Below, in pieces: positions 1-8,730 of a stretch of 30,962 bases of DNA. Numbering within the stretch: position 1 is the first letter of the stretch; each line of letters starts with the position of its first letter. The stretch covers positions 1 to 30,962 of the forward strand of contig CAYSPJ010000057.1 in NCBI GenBank assembly GCA_964432875.1, in the 5' to 3' direction. The notes under the pieces are model-generated. The model made no database searches and was not told where the DNA came from. It worked only from the letters and a program-made list of their open reading frames with translations. The DNA comes from JACJYE01 sp964432875. Lineage in GTDB: Bacteria; Bacteroidota; Bacteroidia; Chitinophagales; Saprospiraceae. The position numbers were made by a program, and so were the translations under genes.

Positions 1-2528
1 CTGATAATCGGCCCAAAAAACAGCGCGTTGAGAAACAGCTTGTTGGTACCGTACCAGATACCGCGGAAGTTGGGGTTATCGGCGAACAAGATGAGCCGCC
101 CCTGTCCGGCGCCGCTGAGCAAGATGCCTGCAGAATTGGCCACCTTTTCGAGGCTCTCAGGGTGGACGAAGCCGCCGATTAAGGGTTCGGCAGGGTATTG
201 GGAGACGGTGGCGTAGGGATTTTTGCTCGGTTTCAGGAAAGTATTGCCGTTGCGGTAAACCGAGATTTTGCGGCTGGAAAAGCCAAAGCCGATGGGGTTG
301 GTCACATCCAGGTCTTGCTCGAAGATAGCACCGCCGATGCGCCGGGCCCCTTCCGTAGTGGCTGCATCGCCGAAGTCGCGCCGGGCCAGGGTTTTGGTGG
401 TGTCAACCGGCACGAGCTCCTCTTTGCACAAACCTTGTTTGATAGCCCATTCCACCGCCGTCTTGAAAGCGATGAGGGTGCCCCCTTCCTGCAGCCAGGC
501 CTTGATTTTCTCCACCGTCGGCTTATCTAGCTCGTAGGAGCCGCTCACCATAACGATGGCGGTATAATCTGCCAGCTTAAGGCTTTTGAGCCGGGTAGCT
601 TCTACTTTGGCGATCGGTATGCCCACGCGCTGGTCGAGCAAGTGCCAGGTTTCGCCCGCTTCGTAGGCTGACACCCCCGGCCCGACCACCATTAGTGCTT
701 TAGGCTTCTTTAGCGGGCGGGCAAAAGTAGAGCCCAGGTCGATGCCCTGCATGCTCAGGCCATTTTGCAGCGGGAAAAATGTTATGCTGCAATTCTGGCT
801 AGCCTCTTGTATGGCTGTGTAAACCGCTTCGGCCGATAGCTTTTGCTGCTGGACGGGGATGATGACTGCGCCCTGGCTGAATTCCTGCGCTTGCCCGTCG
901 ATGGAGAAAGTAAAAGGCTTGAAAGCGATTTTGACGATGACCTCCCGGTCCTGCAATTGATAAATGGCTTTGTGCGCGTAGTAATCCCGCAAATCCATCA
1001 AGTAGGCGTAATCGCTGCGGGCGGGCGGGGCAGGTTTTTTCTGTAAATCAGCGGTGATTTTGCTGCCCAGTGGCACCCGGCCCTTCAGCTCGGCGTAGGG
1101 CAAGTTGAAGGCGTGGGGCAACGACCAGGAAGATGCGTCATAGAAGGTGCTGTCCTGGTAGGTGATACTCTTTTCGAAGGCGGAACGCACCATGAAATAA
1201 TTTTCCTGCTCGGCCGGCACTACGAAGGCCTTGCCCGGAGCAAAGGTTTTGCCGTCCTGTTTCAATTCGGCAGTCAAGGCATACAGCTCGATCTGGTGCA
1301 GGCGCAGGAGGTTGGCCAAAGCGTAGGTACGGGCCAGGTCGTGCTCGTCGCCAAAGACGTAGCCTTTGATGGGGTTGGCGCGGGCCTGCTCGCGGGCGTC
1401 GCGGTAAAAATCGCGCCGCAGCTTAAGCAGGTTAGGCTTTTCGGCCAGTGCACCCCGCAGGGTAGCCAGCGAGACGACAAATTGGTTGCGGATGGTGTAG
1501 GCGAACGTGAGCGGGATGGTGTTCGTCTCCTGAGCATGGCCGCGCGAGCTGGCCTGCTCGAAGAGGAAACCCGCCCCGCCGTAGAAGTTGGCATAGCTCG
1601 AGCCATAGCCCGGGTAGAGCTTGTCGAAGAGTTCTTTGGTGAAATATTGGCTGCCGATGGCGTCCAAGGCCTGGGAGAAGTAGCGGCTGAAGTTGGGGTA
1701 GATAGTGTCGTAGAGGAAGGGCGGCACCACGGGGTTGTTGCTGCTGTTTTTGCCGGGGTCAAAGTAGAAAGTCGAGTTGGTGCCCATCTCGTGGTGGTCG
1801 GTGGCTACATTGGGGCGCCACTGGTGGAAGAGCTTCATGCGGTTGCGGCTTTCCGGGTGTACCCCCAGGAACCAGTCGCGGTTCAAATCAAACCAGTAGT
1901 GGTTGGTGCGCCCGCCGGGCCAAACTTCATTGTGCTCGCGGTCGTTGGAATCTTCTACTGGCGGGCTAGCCTTGTGCATATTAGCCCAGTTGGTATGGCG
2001 GTCTCTGCCGTCCGGGTTGTAAACAGGGTCGAGCAGGACGACCATTTGCTCCAGCCAGCCTTGGGTTTCTATGGCTTCATTGGCCGCCAGGTAGTAGGCG
2101 GTGAGCAGGGCTGCCTCCCCGCCCGAGGGCTCGTTGCCGTGTACGTTGTAACCCAGGTGGACTACCAGCGGTATTTCGTCTCCTCCTTCGTTGGTAGCAC
2201 GGGCGAGGTGCTGCTGGCGTATCTCTTCCAGCCGCGCGTGGTTGGCAGGCGCGGTGAAAACAGCGGTTATCTGTTCACGGTGTTCATGCGTGCGGCCGAT
2301 TTTCAGTAGTGCCATGCGTTCAGAGCGTTCGCTCAGGAGTTGAAAATAAGCCACGATCTGGTCGTAGCGCGTATGGTGCGAGCCGATGGGGTAGCCCAGG
2401 AATTGCTCCGGGCTGGGGATGTCGGTGCGGAATGGCCCACTGCCCGGATAAAAGTATTCTGGTTGGGCCAGGGCTGGGGAGAAGCAGCCGGCCGCGAGGG
2501 TGAAAAGCAAGAGTAGGGTCCTTTTCAT
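1..2528 (-). CDS. M14 family zinc carboxypeptidase, secreted (C-terminal tip cut by window edge)
   Basis: An open frame of 842 codons runs from ATG at 2528 to the left edge without a stop. It begins with a signal peptide (MKRTLLLLFTLAAGC..ALAQ, cleavage near residue 22). The M14 zinc motif is HGNEPSG (H130, E133), the third zinc ligand lies in TDHHEMG (H245 or H246), and FLFEQASSRG supplies the likely catalytic glutamate E324. This predicts a metallocarboxypeptidase trimming peptides in the periplasm or outside the cell. The C-terminal third (KPKALMVVGPGVSAYEAGE onward) resembles the GATase1-like domain found on long Bacteroidota M14 enzymes, and the last residues (FRGIWYGTNKLFLNALFFG) look like the normal end of that family, so only a few residues should be missing. 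It is divergent from the DUF6089 genes. Family assignment is secure; the substrate is unknown. Confidence 0.9.
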   Translation of the reverse strand, partial: MKRTLLLLFTLAAGCFSPALAQPEYFYPGSGPFRTDIPSPEQFLGYPIGSHHTRYDQIVAYFQLLSERSERMALLKIGRTHEHREQITAVFTAPANHARLEEIRQQHLARATNEGGDEIPLVVHLGYNVHGNEPSGGEAALLTAYYLAANEAIETQGWLEQMVVLLDPVYNPDGRDRHTNWANMHKASPPVEDSNDREHNEVWPGGRTNHYWFDLNRDWFLGVHPESRNRMKLFHQWRPNVATDHHEMGTNSTFYFDPGKNSSNNPVVPPFLYDTIYPNFSRYFSQALDAIGSQYFTKELFDKLYPGYGSSYANFYGGAGFLFEQASSRGHAQETNTIPLTFAYTIRNQFVVSLATLRGALAEKPNLLKLRRDFYRDAREQARANPIKGYVFGDEHDLARTYALANLLRLHQIELYALTAELKQDGKTFAPGKAFVVPAEQENYFMVRSAFEKSITYQDSTFYDASSWSLPHAFNLPYAELKGRVPLGSKITADLQKKPAPPARSDYAYLMDLRDYYAHKAIYQLQDREVIVKIAFKPFTFSIDGQAQEFSQGAVIIPVQQQKLSAEAVYTAIQEASQNCSITFFPLQNGLSMQGIDLGSTFARPLKKPKALMVVGPGVSAYEAGETWHLLDQRVGIPIAKVEATRLKSLKLADYTAIVMVSGSYELDKPTVEKIKAWLQEGGTLIAFKTAVEWAIKQGLCKEELVPVDTTKTLARRDFGDAATTEGARRIGGAIFEQDLDVTNPIGFGFSSRKISVYRNGNTFLKPSKNPYATVSQYPAEPLIGGFVHPESLEKVANSAGILLSGAGQGRLILFADNPNFRGIWYGTNKLFLNALFFGPII

Positions 2529-2857
2529 CAAGTAGTTTTTCGTTTAGGTTGAAAAAATCGTGTGTGGTTTGGCTGAGGCTGCTTGGGGATTTACCTGTGG
2601 GGCGGTGCTTTGGCGGGCTAAGATAGCGGGTTGGGAGCAAATGGAGTGCTTTTTTTTGGCGCTCAGTTTTTTTATACGGCGATGAAAAGTTTTTCTCCTG
2701 TATTTTGTTTTGCCCTCAACAGTAGGTTGAAAACTCCAGCCTGATATATTTGAAAAAAATATAAAAAGATTTATCTTTGCGGCGCAACCTTTCCAAAGCA
2801 GTGTAAACAACCGCTTTGAATTGGGTATGTAGGAATAATCAACTATCCCAAAAACTT
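2529..2857. other. Divergent intergenic region between M14 peptidase and first DUF6089 gene
   Basis: This AT-rich spacer of 329 bases holds no convincing gene; ORFs crossing it lack family features. It contains the plus-strand promoter annotated at 2749-2779. On the minus strand TATCTTAG (2625 to 2618) is a one-mismatch TAnnTTTG box that could serve the peptidase, but no matching upstream TTTG is seen. Confidence 0.6.
2749..2779 (+). promoter_or_regulatory. Bacteroidota-type promoter (TTTG N19 TATCTTTG)
   Basis: TTTG at 2749-2752 is followed after 19 bases by TATCTTTG at 2772-2779, matching the -33/-7 consensus of the Bacteroidota primary sigma factor. It sits 79 bases before the ATG at 2858 and should drive the DUF6089 gene. 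Confidence 0.75.
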
Positions 2858-3685
2858 ATGCAGAAGATCATCATGCTTTTTCTGTTGTTTGGAGCGTATT
2901 TTACTATCCAGGCACAAGTCATTGACATCGGCTTCAACTTTGGCGCCTCTTTCTACAGCGGCGATTTGGCCAGCAGCGACTTTCGGCAAATGATACAAGA
3001 AACCAGCCCTGCCGGGGGGCTCTTCGTACGCTTGTCGAACAGCCGCCAATTTTCCACCCGCTTCAACCTCAACCGCGCCCATGTTTTTGGTGACGACGCC
3101 CGCACGGCCAACAAAGCGCGAGGGCTCTCTTTTCAGTCTGATATCTGGGAGTTCAACACGGTTTTCGAATGGCATGCTTTCCGCATCCGGCATACGGCGT
3201 ATAATTTTACCTTCCCCTATCTGTTTGGGGGGGTAGGCCTGTACCATTTCAACCCCAAGGCCAAGCTCGATGGCGATTTGGTAGAATTGCAGCCGCTGGG
3301 CACGGAGGGGCAGGGCTTGCCTGGTTACGGGCAGCCATACAGCCGCACACAGTTCAACTTGCCTTTTGGTGCGGGCATTAAGTTCGTCCACCGTAAATTT
3401 ACTTTTGGATTTGAAGCAGGGGGGAGGTACTTGTTTACCGATTACCTGGATGACGTTAGTAGCACAGTGCTCAACCACCGCGAAATATTTGAAGGGAATG
3501 GCCCCCGGGCAGCCCGGCTGAGCAACCCGCAACTTAGCGGAGACGAAGGCCTCAACCAGTCTTACCGCCGGGGCAGCAGTTTTAAGGATTGGTATTATAT
3601 GATGAATATCACGATCTCTTACAACTTTGGCCAGGCTATCCATAAAATGTTGGCCGACCCTATCCCTTGCCCAAAGTTTCGATGA
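2858..3685 (+). CDS. DUF6089-like outer-membrane/secreted protein, copy 1
   Basis: I chose ATG 2858 rather than the TTG at 2816 because it gives a clean signal peptide (MQKIIMLFLLFGAYFTIQAQ) directly before the mature domain; the product is 275 residues. The body (IGFNFGASFYSGDL, FNLNRAHVFGDD, RGLSFQSDIWEF, FPYLFGGVGLYHFNPKA) matches the pattern of the DUF6089 / porin-like beta-barrel family of Bacteroidota, some members of which are linked to gliding or T9SS function. LQPLGTEGQGLPGY (residues 144-157) and FTDYLDDVSSTV are shared almost verbatim with the next gene. By family it is probably a small outer-membrane barrel; the specific role is not known. Confidence 0.8.
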   Translation: MQKIIMLFLLFGAYFTIQAQVIDIGFNFGASFYSGDLASSDFRQMIQETSPAGGLFVRLSNSRQFSTRFNLNRAHVFGDDARTANKARGLSFQSDIWEFNTVFEWHAFRIRHTAYNFTFPYLFGGVGLYHFNPKAKLDGDLVELQPLGTEGQGLPGYGQPYSRTQFNLPFGAGIKFVHRKFTFGFEAGGRYLFTDYLDDVSSTVLNHREIFEGNGPRAARLSNPQLSGDEGLNQSYRRGSSFKDWYYMMNITISYNFGQAIHKMLADPIPCPKFR

Positions 3686-3815
3686 GGAGAGCTATACTTT
3701 AGGGGAATTCTGATTCGTTATGAAGGGGCAAAAAAATTGCAGCGGCTTGTTCATCAGTGGGCAAGTTTCACTTTTTTCTTTATTTTGCAGGCTATTTTGG
3801 AAAACAATCATAACT

Positions 3816-4655
3816 ATGAGAAATTATACGCTCGCGCTTATCGCCATAAGTGCGCTTCTAACGACCAATAGGCTATCGGCTCAAGGCACGGAACTGGGCT
3901 TTTTAATCGGGCCATCCCTTTATAGCGGTGACCTCTCGCCCCAAGAAATCGGCTTGTACTTTGAAGAAGTTGGCCTGGCTGGCGGTGCTTTTGCCCGTTT
4001 CAACCTCAATAGCACCCTGGCTTTGCGTTTAGGGGTAAACCTCGCTCAGGTTTCCGGCGACGACAGCCGCGGCGGGCTGGAGAGCCGGGGCTTGAATTTC
4101 CGCACCAATATCACCGAATTTTCTCTCTTGGGTGAACTCAATCTTTTCCGTTTCGGCTCGAGTAAAGATCGGGGGGTTACCCCTTATCTATTTGGCGGGG
4201 CAGCCGTGTTCCGCTTCAACCCACAGGCCCGCTTTGACGGCGACTATGTGGACTTACAACCCTTGGGCACCGAGGGGCAGGGGCTGCCTGGCTACGATCC
4301 GCCCTATAGCCTCACGCAAGTGGCTATCCCTCTGGGCATCGGCATCAAGCTGTTGCTGAATGAAACGATAACCTTAGGCTTAGAGTTTGGCGGAAGGAAA
4401 TTGTTTACCGACTATCTCGATGATGTGAGCAATACCGTCGTCAATTATTATGATGTCCTGGAAGGTAATGGCTCGCTCGCTGCCCGCCTGAGCAACCCCA
4501 ACCTGACTGACCCCAGCCCAGAACAGGCCGATTACCGGCGCGGCGGGGAATTCAAAGATTGGTACTATATCGGGGGCATTTCTCTGGCTTTCCGCCTTGA
4601 GGGTGGCGGCAAGGGTATCAACAGCGGCCGGGGGATCGGCTGCCCAACTTTCTGA
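3816..4655 (+). CDS. DUF6089-like outer-membrane/secreted protein, copy 2
   Basis: ATG 3816 gives a signal peptide (MRNYTLALIAISALLTTNRLSAQ) and a 279-residue protein; the upstream TTG/ATG at 3720 would add a 32-residue extension with no sense as a leader. It follows copy 1 by 130 bases and is a clear paralogue: the order YSGDL, GDD, RGLNFRTNI, PYLFGG, FNPQARFDGD, LQPLGTEGQGLPGY, KLFTDYLDDVSNTV, AARLSNP, FKDWYY is conserved, with about half of the residues identical by eye. This indicates an old tandem duplication. The function is presumably outer-membrane structural or secretion-related, by family only. Confidence 0.8.
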   Translation: MRNYTLALIAISALLTTNRLSAQGTELGFLIGPSLYSGDLSPQEIGLYFEEVGLAGGAFARFNLNSTLALRLGVNLAQVSGDDSRGGLESRGLNFRTNITEFSLLGELNLFRFGSSKDRGVTPYLFGGAAVFRFNPQARFDGDYVDLQPLGTEGQGLPGYDPPYSLTQVAIPLGIGIKLLLNETITLGLEFGGRKLFTDYLDDVSNTVVNYYDVLEGNGSLAARLSNPNLTDPSPEQADYRRGGEFKDWYYIGGISLAFRLEGGGKGINSGRGIGCPTF

Positions 4656-4706
4656 TATTGCTCCTTGAGGCGTAAGCGCTTGAAATTTTATTCGGTCTCG
4701 ATGGGC

Positions 4707-4735
4707 TTGTAATCGACTCAGCCTTATTATCTTTG
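4707..4735 (+). promoter_or_regulatory. Bacteroidota-type promoter upstream of ArsC-like gene
   Basis: TTG at 4707-4709 and TATCTTTG at 4728-4735, separated by 18 bases, fit the -33/-7 consensus. The box lies 155 bases before the chosen ATG 4891, leaving a longish untranslated leader. Confidence 0.6.
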
Positions 4736-4890
4736 CCCAGCGGCTTAAGGGTAGGTGGGCAAGGAATCGAAAAGCACACCTGAAACACCGGCGCTAACCG
4801 GGCTAGACAGCCTGCGTACGACTTTTTTTATAGGGTTTGGGGGTTTTGCCCAATGGAACACAACTTAATTCTAGTACAAATCAAACTGCT

Positions 4891-5331
4891 ATGAAACGCG
4901 CCTTAGTGCTAGGCACTGGAAATGCCTGCCGCAGCCAAATGGCCGCATGTTATCTGGGCTTTTACGCCCGTGGCAGGGCCGAGGTCTTCAGCGCTGGCTT
5001 GGAAGAAAGCAAGCCGGTCAATCCACATGCCGCTAAAGCCATGGCGGAAGATAATATGGACCTCACCGGGCACTTCTCTGCACCACTCAGCGCCTTTGCC
5101 GGGCAGCATTTTGACTACCTCATCACGCTTAGCGAGGGCGTAATGGAAGTGGCTAGCACGCTGATTACTTTTGAGCAAAGCTTATGTTATGCGATCCCAG
5201 ACCCCACTGCTTTTGAAGGCAGTGCAGCCCAAACCGAAGCGGAGTTTCGCCGGGTGCGCGAATTAGTCAAGAAAAAGATGCTGAAGTTTATCGGGCAAGC
5301 CTTGCTGGAGCATACCGAAGTGGTGGCTTAA
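4891..5331 (+). CDS. ArsC / low-molecular-weight phosphatase-like protein without catalytic cysteines
   Basis: From ATG 4891 (the upstream TTG at 4837 adds 18 unlikely residues) this gives 146 residues with the fold signature of thioredoxin-dependent arsenate reductases and LMW phosphatases: a P-loop near the N terminus, FSAGLEESKPVNPHAAKAM, GHFSA, and PDPTAFEG followed by EFRRVRELVKKK. The P-loop reads LGTGNACRS (residues 7-15) where the family has a cysteine followed by TGNSCRS. The nucleophile is thus Gly8, encoded by GGC. The two relay cysteines of ArsC also align to Ser81 (LITLS) and Ala88. Arg14 and the catalytic-type Asp104 are kept. It is probably a non-catalytic homologue that may still bind an oxyanion. 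It sits directly upstream of ppk1, which fits a phosphate-related sensing or scaffold role, but that is inference. Confidence 0.8.
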   Translation: MKRALVLGTGNACRSQMAACYLGFYARGRAEVFSAGLEESKPVNPHAAKAMAEDNMDLTGHFSAPLSAFAGQHFDYLITLSEGVMEVASTLITFEQSLCYAIPDPTAFEGSAAQTEAEFRRVRELVKKKMLKFIGQALLEHTEVVA

Positions 5332-5337
5332 TTATTT

Positions 5338-5345
5338 TAGCTTTG
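5338..5345 (+). promoter_or_regulatory. TAnnTTTG box before ppk1
   Basis: TAGCTTTG lies 26 bases upstream of ATG 5372. No good TTTG element is found at the usual distance upstream, so this is a partial promoter match. Confidence 0.45.
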
Positions 5346-5371
5346 TCATTTTTTAGCCGAAAGCCTTGCTG

Positions 5372-7474
5372 ATGACTGATCAACCCAACTATTTCAAGCG
5401 CGACCTCAGTTGGCTCGCCTTCAACCACCGCGTGCTCCAGGAAGCTCAGGACGAGCGCAATCCGCTCTTCGAGCGCATCAAGTTTTTAGCCATTTACAGC
5501 TCCAACCTCGACGAGTTCTTCCGCGTGCGCGTGGCTTCCTTGCGCAGCTTCCGCAGCCTGAAAAAAAAGGAGCGCAAAGAACTAGAGCTGGAGGTCAAGC
5601 CTCGCAAGGAATTGCGGGAGATACGCAAAATCGTCGGCCAGCAGCAAAGCCTTTTCGGGCGGATTTTTCGGGAGCAGATTTTACCGGCTTTGAAGGCTCA
5701 GGGTATATACCTGGTGCCCAATGAGCGCTTTAGCCCGGCTCAGCAAGCCTTTGCCCAAGATTATTTCATGGCCGAAATCGCCGGCAGCCTCCAGCCGATA
5801 CGCCTGGACTTCGAGAGCGAGCCGCCCTTCCTGAAAAACAAAGCCCTCTACTTCATCGTGGCCTTGGAGGGGGAAGCTGCGCCAACCCTGTTGGAGCTCC
5901 CTACTGATTTGCCACGCTTTGTATCCCTGCCTTCCGAGGGGCAAAACCATGCTATCGCCTTCCTCGACGACATCATCCGCGGCTGCCTGGAGCAGGCCCT
6001 GGGCAAAAAACCTACCGGGGTTTATGCCGTGAAGCTCTCGCGCGATGCAGATTTGAATATCGAAGACGAGTACGCTGGCGATCTGGTGGAAAAAATACGC
6101 CAGAGCCTGGCGGTCCGCCATATTGGCCTGCCGACCCGTTTTTTATACGACCAAGCCATGCCGCCAGCGCTCCTGGCTAGTTTAAAGGGGCATTTTGGGT
6201 TGAACAAAAACGACCTTATCCCCGGCGCGCGCTACCACAATTTCAATGATTTCTTCAGCTTCCCCAACCCCACTGGGCGGGCGGAACTGCACGATGAGCC
6301 CTGGCCGCCCCTGCCTCATCCGCAACTGGAAAAAGCATCTTCTATCCTGCGCATGCTTCAAAAGCAGGATGTGGTTTTGCACTTCCCCTACCACAAGTTT
6401 GACTACCTCATCCGGCTAATTGAAGAAGCGGCCAATGATCCTGCCGTACAAAACATTAAAATCACGCTTTACCGTGCCGCTTCCCGTTCGGCCGTGGTAA
6501 AAGGGCTGTTGAAAGCCTGTCAGCAGGGCAAGTCCGTCACTGCTTTTATCGAAGCTAAGGCCCGTTTCGACGAGGCTTCCAATCTGGAATGGGGCCGCGC
6601 GCTGGCCCAGGCTGGTGCCAACGTCCACTACAGTTACCCGGGCATCAAGGTGCATACCAAGCTATTGCTCATCCAGCGGCAGGAGGGGAAAAGCCTGCGC
6701 AACTATGCCTATCTGGGCACCGGCAACTTCAACGAAAACACGGCCCGGGTCTATACCGACCATGCCTTGCTGACGGCCGACCCTCGCCTTGCCGATGATG
6801 CCGCCCAAGTCTTCAGCCTGCTTGAGCGCCGCATCCTCATCCCCCATTGCGAGCACTTGTTGATATCGCCCTTCACGACTCGCTCGGGCTTTATTGCGCT
6901 GCTGGAGCGCGAAATCGAGCATGCCCGCCAGGGCCAGCCCGCCTACGCCATCCTGAAGATGAATAGCCTCGAAGACAAAGGCATGATCGACAAGCTCTAC
7001 GAAGCCAGCCAGGCTGGCGTAGATATCCAGCTTATCATCCGCGGCATTTGCTGCCTGCTGCCTGGGCTAGAGGGGCTTAGCGAGCAGATCCAAGCCATCA
7101 GCATCGTGGGGCGATTCCTGGAGCACGCCCGCGTCTATATCTTCGCTAACGGCGGACAAGAGCAGATGTATATCGCCTCCGCCGACTGGATGGGGCGCAA
7201 CCTCGATAGCCGCGTAGAGGCTTGCTTCCCGGTTTATGACCCCGACGTTTTCCGCCAGGTGCGCCACATCATCGAGCTTCAGCTTCAGGATAAGGTGAAA
7301 GCCCGCTGGATCGATGCCGAACAGCGCAATGAATACAAGGCTGGGGACGAAGCAGGGGGCAAGGCGCCGCATATCGATCAGGGGGGCGCGCGCTCCTCTC
7401 TCGCTGCGCTGGATTCCCCCTTGGAGGCACAGCGCGCCACCTACCTTTTCCTGCGAGACGAACTGGAGGGTTAA
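5372..7474 (+). CDS. ppk1: Polyphosphate kinase 1
   Basis: This 700-residue protein has the length and full domain order of PPK1, which polymerises the gamma-phosphate of ATP into polyphosphate. The N-terminal domain is typical (YFKRDLSWLAFNHRVLQEA, RIKFLAIYSSNLDEFFRVRV). IKVHTKLLLI holds the autophosphorylated histidine, H428. The second catalytic histidine is H585 in FLEHARVYIF, followed by MYIASADWMGRNLDSRVE. YLGTGNFNENTARVYTDHAL is also a family hallmark. ATG 5372 is preferred over the TTG two codons upstream. Its neighbours are an ArsC-like protein and the betaine-lipid genes, suggesting a locus concerned with phosphorus storage and economy. No residue loss is apparent. Confidence 0.97.
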   Translation: MTDQPNYFKRDLSWLAFNHRVLQEAQDERNPLFERIKFLAIYSSNLDEFFRVRVASLRSFRSLKKKERKELELEVKPRKELREIRKIVGQQQSLFGRIFREQILPALKAQGIYLVPNERFSPAQQAFAQDYFMAEIAGSLQPIRLDFESEPPFLKNKALYFIVALEGEAAPTLLELPTDLPRFVSLPSEGQNHAIAFLDDIIRGCLEQALGKKPTGVYAVKLSRDADLNIEDEYAGDLVEKIRQSLAVRHIGLPTRFLYDQAMPPALLASLKGHFGLNKNDLIPGARYHNFNDFFSFPNPTGRAELHDEPWPPLPHPQLEKASSILRMLQKQDVVLHFPYHKFDYLIRLIEEAANDPAVQNIKITLYRAASRSAVVKGLLKACQQGKSVTAFIEAKARFDEASNLEWGRALAQAGANVHYSYPGIKVHTKLLLIQRQEGKSLRNYAYLGTGNFNENTARVYTDHALLTADPRLADDAAQVFSLLERRILIPHCEHLLISPFTTRSGFIALLEREIEHARQGQPAYAILKMNSLEDKGMIDKLYEASQAGVDIQLIIRGICCLLPGLEGLSEQIQAISIVGRFLEHARVYIFANGGQEQMYIASADWMGRNLDSRVEACFPVYDPDVFRQVRHIIELQLQDKVKARWIDAEQRNEYKAGDEAGGKAPHIDQGGARSSLAALDSPLEAQRATYLFLRDELEG

Positions 7475-7561
7475 CCTGGGCTTTACGAAAACTTAGCGTT
7501 TTCATAATTTGTGTTTTTAGGCCAGCCTCCAGCAAGGGCGATACCTTCGCAGGAAAAAAAA

Positions 7562-8719
7562 ATGGGGAAAACCAACCGACTACAGGACTGGCTCTTTCAG
7601 AAAGTGCATGCCAACAATCTGGTGTACAACACTTGTTGGGAAGACCCCCGCTGCGACCGCGAGCTGCTCGAGCTGGGCAGCAATAGCGAAGTCGTCATGA
7701 TCACCAGTGCCGGCTGCAATGCCTTGGACTATCTGCTCGACCAGCCCGCAAAGGTCAACTGTATTGATGTCAACCCGCGGCAAAATGCCTTGTTGCAGCT
7801 GAAGCTTGCCGCTTTCAATACCGCCAGCTTTAACGATCTCTATCAGCTTTTTGGCGAGGGGGCGCACCCAGCGGCAGCAGCCCTTTACCGCGAACAATTG
7901 CGCCAGGCTTTGCCAGATTATGCCCAGGATTATTGGGATCGCAACCTCAATTTCTTTAACGGCAAGGGGCTGCGCAAGACTTTTTACCACTACAGCACTT
8001 CAGGCACTTTTGCCTGGCTGGCCAACCAATACTTGCGTGCCCGCCGCCACTTATATGAAAAGGTGCAACAACTCTTCGAGGCAGATACCCTCGACCAGCA
8101 GGCTTCGATTTACTACCAGATTGAACAAAAAGTGCTCAACGGCACCATGGAATGGATGGTGAACCGCCATTTGGCCATGTGCCTGGTGGGCGTACCCCGC
8201 AGCCAGCAAGAGCTGTTTGTGACAAAATACGAGAAGGGGGCTCTGGGCTTCATCCAGGAGTGTCTGCGCAAGGTGTTTACCCAGCAGCCCCTCCAGGACA
8301 ATTACTTCTGGCGGTTGTATCTACAAGGCACTTATACTACTGACTGTTGCCCATCTTATCTGCGGCAGGAAAATTTTTCCGCTATCCGTAGCCAAGTACA
8401 AAAAATCAGCACCCACAACACGACGATCAGTAATTTCCTCAAGGAAAACCCTAAAGCTTACTCCCATTACATCTTGCTCGACCACCAAGACTGGCTGGCA
8501 GCCAACGACCACCCCGCTCTGGAGGAGGAATGGCGGCTCATCTTGCAAAATAGCCGCCCCGGTACGCGCATCCTGCTGCGCTCGGCGGCAGCAGAGGTAG
8601 AATTCTTCCCGGAGTTTGTGCAAGACGCGCTTATTTTTGAAGCCGAAAAAACTGCTGCTACGCACCAGCGCGACCGCGTAGGCACTTACGCCAGCGTTTA
8701 CTTGGGCATCGTCAGATAA
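7562..8719 (+). CDS. btaA: BtaA-like S-adenosylmethionine:diacylglycerol 3-amino-3-carboxypropyltransferase (DUF3419)
   Basis: The 385-residue product matches the DUF3419/BtaA family. BtaA transfers the aminocarboxypropyl group of S-adenosylmethionine to diacylglycerol, making diacylglyceryl-homoserine, the precursor of the betaine lipid DGTS. Visible family features are VYNTCWEDPRCDRELLEL (about 21-38), the nucleotide-binding-like stretch ITSAGCNALDYLL (48-60), CIDVNPRQNALLQLKLAAF (67-85) and the C-terminal RVGTYASVYLG. ATG 7562 starts the conserved part; the TTG at 7511 is unlikely. It begins 87 bases after ppk1 and ends 11 bases before a BtaB-like methyltransferase, the standard btaA-btaB order. 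TACCTTCG at 7542-7549 is a one-mismatch promoter box but lies very close to the ATG. The product should act at the inner membrane. Confidence 0.88.
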   Translation: MGKTNRLQDWLFQKVHANNLVYNTCWEDPRCDRELLELGSNSEVVMITSAGCNALDYLLDQPAKVNCIDVNPRQNALLQLKLAAFNTASFNDLYQLFGEGAHPAAAALYREQLRQALPDYAQDYWDRNLNFFNGKGLRKTFYHYSTSGTFAWLANQYLRARRHLYEKVQQLFEADTLDQQASIYYQIEQKVLNGTMEWMVNRHLAMCLVGVPRSQQELFVTKYEKGALGFIQECLRKVFTQQPLQDNYFWRLYLQGTYTTDCCPSYLRQENFSAIRSQVQKISTHNTTISNFLKENPKAYSHYILLDHQDWLAANDHPALEEEWRLILQNSRPGTRILLRSAAAEVEFFPEFVQDALIFEAEKTAATHQRDRVGTYASVYLGIVR

Positions 8720-8730
8720 CCACCTTTTTG

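Noticed and set aside
1113..2309. Long plus-strand ORF of 398 codons
   Set aside because: It lies fully antisense to the M14 peptidase, whose zinc ligands and catalytic Glu are intact; the plus-strand translation is low-complexity Val/Gly-rich with no family features.
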